64,000 nt of DNA from Clostridium_AM tanneri (GTDB lineage Bacteria > Bacillota > Clostridia > Clostridiales > Clostridiaceae): contig NZ_JARUJP010000005.1 in assembly GCF_033659955.1 (NCBI RefSeq), positions 62,001 through 126,000 on the forward strand, read 5' to 3'. The first letter of the stretch is position 1. The number at the start of each line of letters is the position of its first letter. Shown here piece after piece: positions 1 to 7,979 of the stretch. A program made the position numbers and the translations under genes. Below the pieces are notes generated by a model. It saw only the letters and a program-made list of their open reading frames with translations, was not told where the DNA came from and ran no database searches.

Positions 1-663
1 TATGGATTCTTTTTTATGCCTGAGAGCCTTGACAAGGATAGTAGACTGAAAGAGATTACCTTTGTAAGACTGAATCCATTTACACAACTTGCAAAGGTAC
101 TTTCCATGAAAAGCTTAAAAAGGCTACTTATTTCAGCGTTCTTACTTTGGGTACCTAACGGATCTTTACAGGCGATTTTTTCACAATTTACAATGGATAC
201 TTTCAGCTTTCAGCCTGCACTAATTGGACTTATGTTTTCAATTATGGGCTTTCAAGACATCATTTCACAAGGGTTCATAATGCCAAAGCTTTTGATAAAA
301 TTTAGTGATAAACAGATAGCAATTCTTGGAATGGCTTCGGAGATTATAGGTTACAGTCTCATTGCGTTATCTGCTTTGTTCTCATTTTATCCTCTTTTTG
401 TCGCAGGAATGTTTATATTTGGTTTTGGTGACTCGATATTTGGGCCTTCATTCAATGGGATGCTCTCCAAATCTGTTGATTCCAGTGAACAAGGAAGGGT
501 TCAAGGAGGTAGCCAGTCTATCCAAGCTTTAGCAAGAATGATTGGGCCTATCATTGGAGGCCAAATCTATGTATCACTTGGTCATGCTGCACCTGCTTTT
601 ATGGGTATGATCTTTATAGCAGCGGCGATACCAGTTTTGTATAAGGAGAATTACCTTAGATGA
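1..663 (+). CDS. MFS efflux transporter, C-terminal part (5' end outside window)
   Basis: The reading frame is open from the first base, so this is the 3' part of a longer gene; the ATG at 16 is probably internal. The 215 residues after it have about six hydrophobic segments, half of a 12-helix major facilitator. The segment FFFMPESL at the start resembles the end of TM6 in TetA-type drug/H+ antiporters, and the charged stretch after it fits the central cytoplasmic loop. Glycine-rich helices (GFGDSIFGPSFNGMLS, ARMIGPIIGG) are typical of the C-terminal half. Likely a proton-driven efflux pump in the cytoplasmic membrane; the substrate cannot be told. No strong terminator is seen before spoIID. 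Confidence 0.75.
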   Translation, partial: YGFFFMPESLDKDSRLKEITFVRLNPFTQLAKVLSMKSLKRLLISAFLLWVPNGSLQAIFSQFTMDTFSFQPALIGLMFSIMGFQDIISQGFIMPKLLIKFSDKQIAILGMASEIIGYSLIALSALFSFYPLFVAGMFIFGFGDSIFGPSFNGMLSKSVDSSEQGRVQGGSQSIQALARMIGPIIGGQIYVSLGHAAPAFMGMIFIAAAIPVLYKENYLR

Positions 664-786
664 TCTTTAAATAAACAAGCTTTAGTTTTTAAGTTGGTTA
701 TGGTTTTGTAATATGGTAGTAATATTTTTAGACAATCAAAAATAAACTTATACTATATTTCACTAAAGATTGTCGGGGGGTAAGAT

Positions 787-1842
787 ATGAGGAGAGTAAC
801 AATTTCAATACACTTAAAGAGATTTTTTATAGTAATATTAATGGGTGTTATTTTTATAGTAGCTCTATCTTTCATTATGGTAGGTGTAGGACAAGGTGAA
901 GGTGCTTTTAGCAAATCAATTATACCTAAGTTTTTAATGAGATCAAATAATATAGTATTTAATAAAACTAGTGGTGAACCTGTGATTAAAGTTTACATAA
1001 CTAAGGAGAATAAAGTAGAGAAGATGTTGCTTGAAGACTATGTAATAGGTGTTGTTGCAGCAGAGATGCCTGCAGAATTTTCATTAGAAGCCTTAAAAGC
1101 TCAAGCAGTTGCCGCTAGAACCTTTGGGCTTGCACATATGGAGGATTACGGTGGAAGGAGTTATAAGAGTAATACAGGAGCTAATGTTTGTGATACTGTT
1201 CAATGTCAGGTATTTATGAATAAAGAAGAAAGGTTAAGTTCGTGGCCTAAAAGTAAAAGAGATGAGTATTGGAGCAAAATTACTGATGCAGTAAAGCAGA
1301 CCTCAGGAGAAATTCTAACTATTGATGGAGAGCTTGTTATGGAGCCATATTACTTCGCTATCAGCAGTGGTAAAACAGAGGATGGCATGGATGCTTTTTC
1401 ACAGGATATACCATACTTGAAGAGTGTAAGCAGTCCTGGCGAGGAAGTAGCACCAAAGTTTAAAAGTACGGTCAAGTTATCCTATAAAGAATTCATAAAT
1501 AAGATAGACTCACAATACTCAAGTTCAGGATTGACACTTGCAACAGTAAAAAATCAGGTGACTATAGTAAACAGGACAGAGGGTGGTGCGGTAAAAACCA
1601 TCAAGGTTGGTAAGGTGACAATGTCTGGAAGTAAGTTCAGAAGCATTATGGGATTGAATTCAGCTAATTTTAGCATTAAGTTTAATGTGAATACAGTAGA
1701 AATTAACTGCGTAGGATATGGACACGGTGTAGGAATGAGTCAGTGGGGAGCTAATGCAATGGGAAAGCAAGGTAAAGGATATCAAGATATATTAAAGCAT
1801 TACTATAGCGGTATAGATATTAAAAAAATTAATACACAATAA
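787..1842 (+). CDS. spoIID: Stage II sporulation protein D, peptidoglycan lytic transglycosylase
   Basis: 351 aa, the usual SpoIID length, with one N-terminal membrane segment (about residues 13-34) and an extracytoplasmic SpoIID/LytB domain. The family signature around E93 (VVAAEMPAEFSLEALKAQAV) holds the catalytic glutamate; C135 and C140 (CDTVQC) fit the zinc-binding cysteines known in clostridial SpoIID, and the C-terminal GYGHGVGMSQWGA motif is present. The enzyme cleaves glycan strands with SpoIIM and SpoIIP during engulfment of the forespore. The ATG is preceded by GGGGGG six bases upstream. Its neighbours spoIIQ, spoIIID and mbl repeat the order known in clostridia. Family knowledge predicts SigE-dependent mother-cell expression; I did not find a convincing SigE promoter. 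Confidence 0.95.
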   Translation: MRRVTISIHLKRFFIVILMGVIFIVALSFIMVGVGQGEGAFSKSIIPKFLMRSNNIVFNKTSGEPVIKVYITKENKVEKMLLEDYVIGVVAAEMPAEFSLEALKAQAVAARTFGLAHMEDYGGRSYKSNTGANVCDTVQCQVFMNKEERLSSWPKSKRDEYWSKITDAVKQTSGEILTIDGELVMEPYYFAISSGKTEDGMDAFSQDIPYLKSVSSPGEEVAPKFKSTVKLSYKEFINKIDSQYSSSGLTLATVKNQVTIVNRTEGGAVKTIKVGKVTMSGSKFRSIMGLNSANFSIKFNVNTVEINCVGYGHGVGMSQWGANAMGKQGKGYQDILKHYYSGIDIKKINTQ

Positions 1843-1904
1843 AGTAGCGTTTGTTTAAGCTGTGTTTACCTTTACTGGACACTAGGCAATCACAAAGTAA
1901 GTTG

Positions 1905-1941
1905 AAGGAGTAATAACTTTAGGGAGTTTTACTCCTTTTTT
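1905..1941 (+). terminator. Intrinsic terminator after spoIID
   Basis: Nine-base perfect stem (AAGGAGTAA with TTACTCCTT), 15-base loop, then a run of T. It separates spoIID from spoIIQ, consistent with separate expression in the two sporulation compartments. Confidence 0.75.
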
Positions 1942-2038
1942 GTTTTGTCAAAAAAACATGAAAATAATAGAAAAAATTTTTTGCAAATTATGTATTTTTT
2001 ACTACTCTCTGGACAAACTACAAAAAGGAGGTGTTCGT

Positions 2039-2761
2039 ATGGACAAAAAATTTTTAAACAAAACACTAAACTTTTTTAAGAAGGAGGGATTCTATGTAAT
2101 ATTGTTTGTATGCTTATGTGTTGTAGCTACAGTGGCTGTTTTAACAGCAAAAAACAATAAGCATGTAGACAATACACCAGCTAGCCATCAAAATATATCA
2201 CAAGAAAAATCAAATCAAGAAGTGGCTAAGGCTGGAAATGAACCTTCTTTAAATTATGATAATGCTCTTCAAGTAAAGAAAAGTACCAAAACCGAAACAA
2301 ATGTTTCTAAAAATGATGCGGTATCAAAAGGAGTTTCTAACTCAGTAACTGTTACATTCCAAAAACCAGTAGAAGGAAGTGTAGCAAGAGTATATTCAGA
2401 GGATCCTGTATATTGGGACTCTACAGGAAGTTATAGACCAAACCTTGGATATGATATAAAGGCTGATTTAGGAAAGCCTGTATTTGCTGTAGCAGATGGA
2501 AAAGTGGAAGAGGTTAGTAGTGTTACACAGGATGGAGTTCAAGTTACTATAAACCATCAAAATGGATTGAAAACAGTTTATTCTAACTTAGACCCAAAAG
2601 TTAAGGTTACAAAAGGTCAGACAATAACTAAGGGAGCAACTATAGGTACTGTTGGTAAAACTACATTAAGAGCAGCTTATGAGAAGTATGGAGATCATAT
2701 ACACTTTGCTATATTGAAGGGCAAAGACTATGTTGATCCAAGTAAATACTTAAAATATTAA
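2039..2761 (+). CDS. spoIIQ: SpoIIQ-like forespore membrane protein with degenerate M23 (LytM) domain
   Basis: 240 aa from the ATG at 2039, which has AAAAGGAGGT nine bases upstream; an earlier in-frame ATG at 1940 lies beside the upstream terminator and is unlikely. Residues 17-37 form one membrane segment, 40-105 are a polar linker and 106-240 an M23 domain. The second metal motif HxH is kept (H220, H222), but the first motif, normally HxGxD, reads NLGYD (N135 in place of histidine; D139 kept). SpoIIQ binds SpoIIIAH across the two forespore membranes. The position between spoIID and spoIIID supports the name; a similar loss of a zinc ligand is known in Bacillus subtilis SpoIIQ, so a structural rather than enzymatic role is likely here. 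Confidence 0.85.
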   Translation: MDKKFLNKTLNFFKKEGFYVILFVCLCVVATVAVLTAKNNKHVDNTPASHQNISQEKSNQEVAKAGNEPSLNYDNALQVKKSTKTETNVSKNDAVSKGVSNSVTVTFQKPVEGSVARVYSEDPVYWDSTGSYRPNLGYDIKADLGKPVFAVADGKVEEVSSVTQDGVQVTINHQNGLKTVYSNLDPKVKVTKGQTITKGATIGTVGKTTLRAAYEKYGDHIHFAILKGKDYVDPSKYLKY

Positions 2762-2766
2762 TATTT

Positions 2767-2800
2767 AGCCATTTTCCGAGAAGTTTATCGGAAAATGGCT
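2767..2800. repeat. Perfect 13-bp inverted repeat after spoIIQ
   Basis: AGCCATTTTCCGA and its exact complement are separated by eight bases. It sits six bases after the spoIIQ stop, where a terminator is expected, but no T-run follows, so it may be an inefficient terminator or a 3'-end stabilising hairpin. Confidence 0.6.
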
Positions 2801-2867
2801 CATACAATGAATTTAAGAATGCTAAACAGCATATTTATAAATATAGAAGGATTAAGGAGGTACCACT

Positions 2868-3122
2868 TTGAAAGATTACATTGAAGAAAGAGTTTTAGAA
2901 GTTGCAAAGTATATCATAGGTTCAAAAGCTACAATAAGAAAAACAGCCAAGGTTTTTGGAGTAAGTAAAAGTACCATACACAAAGATATGACAGAAAGGT
3001 TACCTAAAATAAATCCTCAAATTGCGGAAGAAGCTAAAATAATATTAGATTATAATAAAGCAGAAAGACACATAAGAGGTGGCAAGGCAACTAAATTAAA
3101 GTATAAAGCTATTGAAGGTTAA
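2868..3122 (+). CDS. spoIIID: Sporulation transcriptional regulator SpoIIID
   Basis: 84 aa, the normal SpoIIID size, starting at TTG with AAGGAGGT upstream. A helix-turn-helix lies at about residues 23-43 (TIRKTAKVFGVSKSTIHKDM), followed by a basic C-terminal tail that contacts DNA in this family. SpoIIID is the mother-cell regulator that modifies SigE-dependent transcription. It sits directly upstream of mbl, as in Bacillus and clostridia. The TTG start may hold translation down. Confidence 0.95.
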   Translation: MKDYIEERVLEVAKYIIGSKATIRKTAKVFGVSKSTIHKDMTERLPKINPQIAEEAKIILDYNKAERHIRGGKATKLKYKAIEG

Positions 3123-3209
3123 AAACATTCCGATTATAATTAAACTATATAGATAATAAAAATAGACAAATTTCTTGCTTTTATTAGAAAAAGTTGGGGA
3201 AGAGTAGGA

Positions 3210-4250
3210 GTGAAAAAGGGAATGTTTTTTAGTATAGGAACCGATATGGGAATCGATTTAGGTACAGCTACAGTGCTTGTATACATTAAGGGTAAGGGAG
3301 TAATATTAAAAGAACCTTCGGTTGTTGCAATAGATAGGAATAAAAATAAGGTACTAGCTGTTGGCGAAGAAGCATGGCAAATGATAGGTAGAACACCTGG
3401 AAACATTGTAGCAATTCGTCCTTTGAGGGATGGGGTTATATCTGATTATGATATAACTGAAAAAATGTTAAAATATTTTATATCTAAGGCTTGTGGAAAG
3501 AAAAGAATGTCTGCACCAAGAGTAGTGGTTTGTGTTCCTTGTGAAGCTACAGAGGTTGAGAAAAGAGCTGTTATTGATGCGGCTAAGAATGCTGGTGCAA
3601 AAAAAGTGTTTTTAATAGAAGAACCACTGGCAGCAGCTATAGGTGCTGGTCTAGATATCACAAAAGCAAGCGGAAATATGGTTATTGACATTGGAGGAGG
3701 GACTACTGATGTTGCAGTTATTTCTTTAGGAGGAATAGTTGTAAGATCATCTATAAAGGTTGCAGGAGACAAGTTTGATGAAGCTATAATGAGATATATA
3801 AGAAAAGAACATAAGTTAATGATTGGTGAAAGAACTGCAGAGGATTTAAAGATAAATATAGGTTCTGCATTTGATAGAGAAAAAGTAGTTATGGAAATAA
3901 GAGGAAGAGACTTGATCTCAGGTCTTCCCAAGAATATAACTGTATCCTCAGATGAAATGAGGGAAGCTTTAAAGGAAACTGTAAATGCAATAGCAGAAAC
4001 GACTCATGCTGTACTAGAAAAAACACCACCAGAGTTAGCAGCAGATATAGCTGATAAAGGAATAGTTATGACTGGTGGAGGGGCCTTGCTTAGTGGGCTT
4101 AGTGAGCTTATACAAGAGGTTACCAAGGTACCAGTGTATGTAACAGAAGATGCGGTATCCTGTGTAGCTCTAGGAACAGGTAAAGTATTAGAATATCTAG
4201 ATAAAATGGAAGTTACTTTTATTGGAGACGATATAACTTTAATAGATTAA
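3210..4250 (+). CDS. mbl: MreB/Mbl family rod-shape protein (bacterial actin)
   Basis: 346 aa actin-like ATPase. Phosphate and nucleotide motifs are visible: DMGIDLGTATVLVY at the N terminus, MVIDIGGGTTDVAVISLGG in the middle and GIVMTGGGALLSGL near the C terminus. The protein forms membrane-bound filaments that guide lateral wall synthesis. Two starts are possible: GTG at 3210 and an in-frame ATG at 3222, giving MFFSIGTDMG, with AGGAG 11 bases upstream; the second is close to the usual MreB N terminus. The position after spoIIID matches mbl of Bacillus. It ends in a terminator shared with convergent yyaC. Confidence 0.92.
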   Translation: MKKGMFFSIGTDMGIDLGTATVLVYIKGKGVILKEPSVVAIDRNKNKVLAVGEEAWQMIGRTPGNIVAIRPLRDGVISDYDITEKMLKYFISKACGKKRMSAPRVVVCVPCEATEVEKRAVIDAAKNAGAKKVFLIEEPLAAAIGAGLDITKASGNMVIDIGGGTTDVAVISLGGIVVRSSIKVAGDKFDEAIMRYIRKEHKLMIGERTAEDLKINIGSAFDREKVVMEIRGRDLISGLPKNITVSSDEMREALKETVNAIAETTHAVLEKTPPELAADIADKGIVMTGGGALLSGLSELIQEVTKVPVYVTEDAVSCVALGTGKVLEYLDKMEVTFIGDDITLID

Positions 4251-4253
4251 AAT

Positions 4254-4295
4254 AAAAAGCAAAATCCTACGAATTATTAAGGATTTTGCTTTTTA
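4254..4295. terminator. Bidirectional terminator between mbl and yyaC
   Basis: Fifteen-base perfect stem (AAAAAGCAAAATCCT and its complement), 11-base loop, with A-run and T-run flanks, so it can work on both strands. Confidence 0.9.
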
Positions 4296-4296
4296 T

Positions 4297-4833
4297 TTAT
4301 AATATTTTAGAAGAGTTATAAAGATAGTATGAATGAACTAGGCTATGGGTAATAACCTTGGCCATGCTTAATACTAAGTTTAATCTAATATTACTAGTAT
4401 TAAATATTTCGTCATTATCATTGGAGTCCACTATACCTATGATAGAGGTCTCACCGACATTTGGTAGAGACTTGCCAACGCCTTTGCCGGGATGTACAGG
4501 GTAGTCTCTCGCCTGAATTTCTCCTATGCTCTCCGAATCACCAAGACATGCATCTATACCTATTATGTTACTATGAGGGTGCAGAAGTTTAATTTCATCT
4601 AATTTTCTATCAATATTTAAAGCATGTATTGGATCTGAAATTGTACCATATACAGGAAGAGGAAAGTTTTTAGATGTAAGTAAGGTTCCAATTAAGGGAC
4701 CAAGACAATCCCCTATACATCTATCAGTGCCAATACATACTATAATTGTATCCTCGTTAATATAGTCTTTTAAAAAGTATGCAATTTCATAATATGCTAG
4801 TGGATTCTTGTAGTTAGCTTTTACCTTATTCAA
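4297..4833 (-). CDS. yyaC: YyaC family sporulation protein (DUF1256, Gpr-like fold)
   Basis: 178 aa from the TTG at 4833, which has AAGGAG nine bases upstream; the longer frame from a GTG at 4842 would abut the Shine-Dalgarno sequence. Conserved pieces include IVCIGTDRCIGDCLGP near residue 33, then IIGIDACLGD and PGKGVGKSLPNVGE, all typical of DUF1256. The family is related to the Gpr protease that degrades small acid-soluble spore proteins and is found in spore formers; its precise activity is not established. It converges on the spoIIID-mbl unit. Confidence 0.88.
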   Translation of the reverse strand: MNKVKANYKNPLAYYEIAYFLKDYINEDTIIVCIGTDRCIGDCLGPLIGTLLTSKNFPLPVYGTISDPIHALNIDRKLDEIKLLHPHSNIIGIDACLGDSESIGEIQARDYPVHPGKGVGKSLPNVGETSIIGIVDSNDNDEIFNTSNIRLNLVLSMAKVITHSLVHSYYLYNSSKIL

Positions 4834-4945
4834 TAGATACACCTCCTTAATAATTTATATGAAGATGTGTTATGAAATATTAAGGGAAAAAGAATAAAAA
4901 ATTTATTTAGTGGGATAATAATATGATGCAAGGAAGGTGTGTTAT

Positions 4946-5632
4946 ATGAATAAGAGAGTACAAATATTAGCAATAGTTTCATCAACTATTATATGTGTAT
5001 TTATTATGCTGTGTTCAGATAAAATTTATATGTATAAAAACCTAATAGTAGATACCATTGAAGAAAGCAGTAATAATAAAAAGGTAAGTAAAGAAGATGA
5101 AAAAAAACCAGCTGAAAATCAAGATATAAGTGAGTTGCTCAAAAGTAAAGATAATATTGAGTCAGTGGTTATAAGCGATAGCTATAAAAAAATTAAGATG
5201 GATTCTTTAGCTAGGCAAATAGAAGAGGATAAAATAGACTTTTTTGGTCAAGATAAAGTTGATTATGGAAAAGAAGACAAGAAAGATGTGGTTAATAAGA
5301 GTGATAACTTTGGTAAAGATAACAAATCTAGTATAAGCAAGGGATATAATAAGAATGGTGAGATAAAAAAGGAAGATATACCTGTTTTTAATACTGTATC
5401 ATCAAAGGATAAGGTTAACTTAAGTAGCTCTGATAAAACAAAAATACTCTTAACAGCCAGTAAATTGTCTGTTGTTGACTATGAAAAAGTAAAGGAGTAT
5501 CTTTCTAGTGGCAGCAATAAAGATATAAAAAGCGCATTAAAACTACTTAATCAGAGGCTATCTGATAAAGATTATGAAAAGGTAAAAGATGTGGCAAATA
5601 AATTTTTAGGTGAGGACATTGTAGAGCAGTAG
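4946..5632 (+). CDS. Hypothetical membrane-anchored charged protein
   Basis: 228 aa; the ATG at 4946 has AGGAAGG eight bases upstream. I do not recognise a family. Residues 5-24 form one hydrophobic segment (anchor or uncleaved signal), so the rest should lie outside the membrane. Residues 30-150 are very rich in K, D, E, N and S and look disordered. The last 60 residues (TASKLSVVDYEKVKEYLSSG onward) look like a compact helical domain with two similar DYEKVK helices. It is divergent from yyaC; a sporulation role is only a guess from position. Confidence 0.7.
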   Translation: MNKRVQILAIVSSTIICVFIMLCSDKIYMYKNLIVDTIEESSNNKKVSKEDEKKPAENQDISELLKSKDNIESVVISDSYKKIKMDSLARQIEEDKIDFFGQDKVDYGKEDKKDVVNKSDNFGKDNKSSISKGYNKNGEIKKEDIPVFNTVSSKDKVNLSSSDKTKILLTASKLSVVDYEKVKEYLSSGSNKDIKSALKLLNQRLSDKDYEKVKDVANKFLGEDIVEQ

Positions 5633-5887
5633 CGCCAGAATAGTTTCTGGTATTTTAGTGGAAATATATAGGAGCTTTATCGCTGAATCCTCTAGATACT
5701 GCTTTGGTAAAGGGCTAGTTCAAGCATAAATCAACGGTGGTTTCAAAGCATTTCTAGTTGTGAATTCGCCAACATTTCAATAGTAAATAATCTGCATTTA
5801 AAAAATGATTACGTGAGTTATATTGAGGTAATTGAAGGTACATGGAGGAAAATCAACTAGAATTCACTAAAGGGGCTATAATCGAAT
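5633..5887. other. Intergenic region, no gene seen
   Basis: No open frame or RNA family recognised. A weak hairpin (CCAGAA, 4-base loop, TTCTGG at 5635-5650) just after the preceding stop may end its transcript. Confidence 0.5.
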
Positions 5888-5916
5888 TTGAAAATAATAT
5901 GGTGTCGTTATATAAT
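5888..5916 (+). promoter_or_regulatory. SigA-type promoter of the tRNA operon
   Basis: TTGAAA and TATAAT separated by 17 bases, ending about 50 bases upstream of the first tRNA. Confidence 0.7.
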
Positions 5917-5967
5917 AATCCATGTCAGCGGCGTTGAAAAACAAACCAAAGACAAAACAAATAATTA

Positions 5968-6043
<76 letters not shown>

Positions 6044-6052
6044 AAAAAATAT

Positions 6053-6137
6053 GGAGGAGTTCCCGAGTGGCCAAAGGGGGCAGACTGTAAATCTGTTGTC
6101 AGTGACTTCGATGGTTCGAATCCGTCCTCCTCCACCA
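6053..6137 (+). tRNA. tRNA-Tyr (GTA)
   Basis: 85 bases, class II with a long variable arm; acceptor GGAGGAG/CTCCTCC, anticodon loop CTGTAAA, CCA encoded. Confidence 0.97.
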
Positions 6138-6145
6138 TAAATTAA

Positions 6146-6221
6146 GGGCGCATAGCTCAGCTGGGAGAGCACCTGCCTTACAAGCAGGGGGTCACAGGTT
6201 CGATCCCTGTTGTGCCCACCA
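6146..6221 (+). tRNA. tRNA-Val (TAC)
   Basis: Acceptor GGGCGCA/TGTGCCC with one G-U pair, anticodon loop CCTTACA, CCA encoded. It lies between the two Thr-Tyr pairs. Confidence 0.97.
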
Positions 6222-6241
6222 TTAAAAACTTAATTAAATTA

Positions 6242-6317
<76 letters not shown>

Positions 6318-6329
6318 AAAAAAAAATAT

Positions 6330-6414
6330 GGAGGAGTTCCCGAGTGGCCAAAGGGGGCAGACTGTAAATCTGTTGTCAGTGACTTCGATGGTTCGAATCC
6401 GTCCTCCTCCACCA
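6330..6414 (+). tRNA. tRNA-Tyr (GTA), second copy
   Basis: Identical to the tRNA at 6053-6137. The intervals around the pair are also nearly the same, showing a segmental duplication. Confidence 0.97.
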
Positions 6415-6419
6415 TAAAT

Positions 6420-6447
6420 AAAGCACTTAAAGGTGTTTTATTTTTTT
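6420..6447 (+). terminator. Terminator of the tRNA operon
   Basis: Short stem AAAGCACT/GGTGTTTT with G-U pairs and a four-base loop, then ATTTTTTT. Confidence 0.65.
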
Positions 6448-6473
6448 AACATAATATGTACTAAATGTATAAT
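6446..6473 (+). promoter_or_regulatory. metK: SigA-type promoter of metK
   Basis: TTAACA and TATAAT with a 16-base spacer, about 25 bases before the SAM aptamer. Confidence 0.55.
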
Positions 6474-6496
6474 ACATAATTAAAATATGAATAATA

Positions 6497-6646
6497 CTCT
6501 TATCAAGAGAGGCGGAGGGACAGGGCCCGATGAAACCCGGCAACCAGCTTTATGCTAAGGTGCCAATTCCTGCAGCGTTGACTGCGAGATAAGAGAGTTG
6601 TTAAGTTTATTAACCTCTTCTTATTAATAGAAGAGGTTTTATTTTT
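6497..6646 (+). promoter_or_regulatory. SAM-I (S-box) riboswitch with terminator
   Basis: S-box aptamer at 6497-6595: P1 arms CTCTTATC (6497-6504) and GATAAGAG (6588-6595) enclose the conserved core with AGAGAGGCGGAGGGAC and GATGAAACCCGGCAACC. It is followed by a terminator hairpin (AACCTCTTCT/AGAAGAGGTT, 6612-6638) and a T-rich tail. High S-adenosylmethionine should stop transcription before metK, giving feedback control of SAM synthesis. Confidence 0.96.
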
Positions 6647-6671
6647 GATATAATAAAACGGAGGGATAAAT

Positions 6672-7847
6672 ATGAGAAGGCTATTTACGTCTGAATCAGT
6701 TACAGAAGGACATCCAGATAAAATTTGTGATCAAATTTCAGATGCTATTCTTGATAGTATATTAGAAAAAGACCCAAATGGAAGGGTTGCTTGTGAGACA
6801 TCAGTTACTACTGGAATGGTTATGGTTATGGGAGAAATATCAACTAATTGTTATGCAGATATCCCAAGAATAGTTAGAAAAACTATAGAAGAAATAGGAT
6901 ACACAAGAGCTAAGTTTGGGTTTGACTGTGATACTTGTGCTGTACTTACTTCTATAGATGAGCAATCATCTGATATAGCTATGGGAGTAGATGAAGCTCT
7001 TGAATCTAAAATGGGTGAAATGGATAGAATGGAAGCAATAGGTGCTGGAGACCAAGGTATGATGTTTGGTTTTGCTACAAATGAGACACCTGAATATATG
7101 CCTATGCCAATAAGCTTAGCTCATAAGCTTTCAAGAAGATTATCAGAAGTAAGAAAGAATGGAACTTTAACTTATTTAAGACCGGATGGAAAGACACAGG
7201 TTACTGTAGAATATGAAAATGACAAACCAGTTAGAGTTGACACAATCGTAATCTCTACTCAGCATGATCCGGAAGTGACTCGTGAGCAAATAGAGAAGGA
7301 TTTATTAGAACATGTAATAAATCCTATAATTCCAGCTGAACTTTTAGACGATACAACTAAGTATTTTATAAACCCAACAGGAAGATTCGTTGTTGGAGGA
7401 CCACAAGGAGATGCTGGTTTAACTGGAAGAAAAATAATAGTAGACACATATGGTGGATATGGTAGACATGGTGGTGGAGCTTTCTCAGGAAAAGATCCAA
7501 CAAAGGTTGATAGATCAGCTGCATATGCTGCAAGATGGGTTGCTAAGAACCTAGTTGCTGCGGGTGTTGCAGATAAGCTAGAAATACAAGTAGCTTACGC
7601 TATAGGAGTTGCTAAGCCTGTATCTATTACTGTAGACACTTTTGGAACAGGAAAAATTGAAGAGAACAAGATAATAGATATAGTTAATAAGGTATTTGAT
7701 TTAAGACCAGCAGCTATAATTAAAGAATTAGACTTAAGAAGACCTATTTACAGACAAGTAGCAGCTTATGGACACTTCGGAAGAACTGATGTTAATGTTC
7801 CATGGGAAGCTTTAAGCAAGGTTGAAGATATAAAGAAATACTTATAA
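6672..7847 (+). CDS. metK: S-adenosylmethionine synthetase
   Basis: 391 aa, normal MetK length. It makes S-adenosylmethionine from methionine and ATP. Signatures visible are the N-terminal FTSESVTEGHPDKICDQISD with the ATP-binding histidine, GAGDQGMMFGFA in the middle and the phosphate loop GGGAFSGKDPTKVDRSAAY. GGAGGG lies seven bases before the ATG. It is a single-gene unit under the SAM-I riboswitch, ended by a long palindromic terminator. Confidence 0.98.
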   Translation: MRRLFTSESVTEGHPDKICDQISDAILDSILEKDPNGRVACETSVTTGMVMVMGEISTNCYADIPRIVRKTIEEIGYTRAKFGFDCDTCAVLTSIDEQSSDIAMGVDEALESKMGEMDRMEAIGAGDQGMMFGFATNETPEYMPMPISLAHKLSRRLSEVRKNGTLTYLRPDGKTQVTVEYENDKPVRVDTIVISTQHDPEVTREQIEKDLLEHVINPIIPAELLDDTTKYFINPTGRFVVGGPQGDAGLTGRKIIVDTYGGYGRHGGGAFSGKDPTKVDRSAAYAARWVAKNLVAAGVADKLEIQVAYAIGVAKPVSITVDTFGTGKIEENKIIDIVNKVFDLRPAAIIKELDLRRPIYRQVAAYGHFGRTDVNVPWEALSKVEDIKKYL

Positions 7848-7884
7848 TAAAAAGCTCTTATGCATATGCATAAGAGCTTTTTAT
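7848..7884 (+). terminator. Terminator after metK
   Basis: Sixteen-base self-complementary stem (AAAAAGCTCTTATGCA and its complement) that starts right after the stop codon and ends in TTTTTATT. Confidence 0.9.
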
Positions 7885-7979
7885 TAGCTAAGAATTAACA
7901 GTGAATGGTGAATAGTTTATGTTATAATTATAATGAAGAAAAGAAATAGGAAATAACTAAAAAAATTAGGAGAGATCTT

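Noticed and set aside
1940..2038. Upstream extension of spoIIQ
   Set aside because: It starts at the terminator T-run of spoIID with no ribosome binding site; the ATG at 2039 has a strong one.
3446..3931. 161-codon minus-strand frame inside mbl
   Set aside because: Antisense to a well-conserved actin-like protein.
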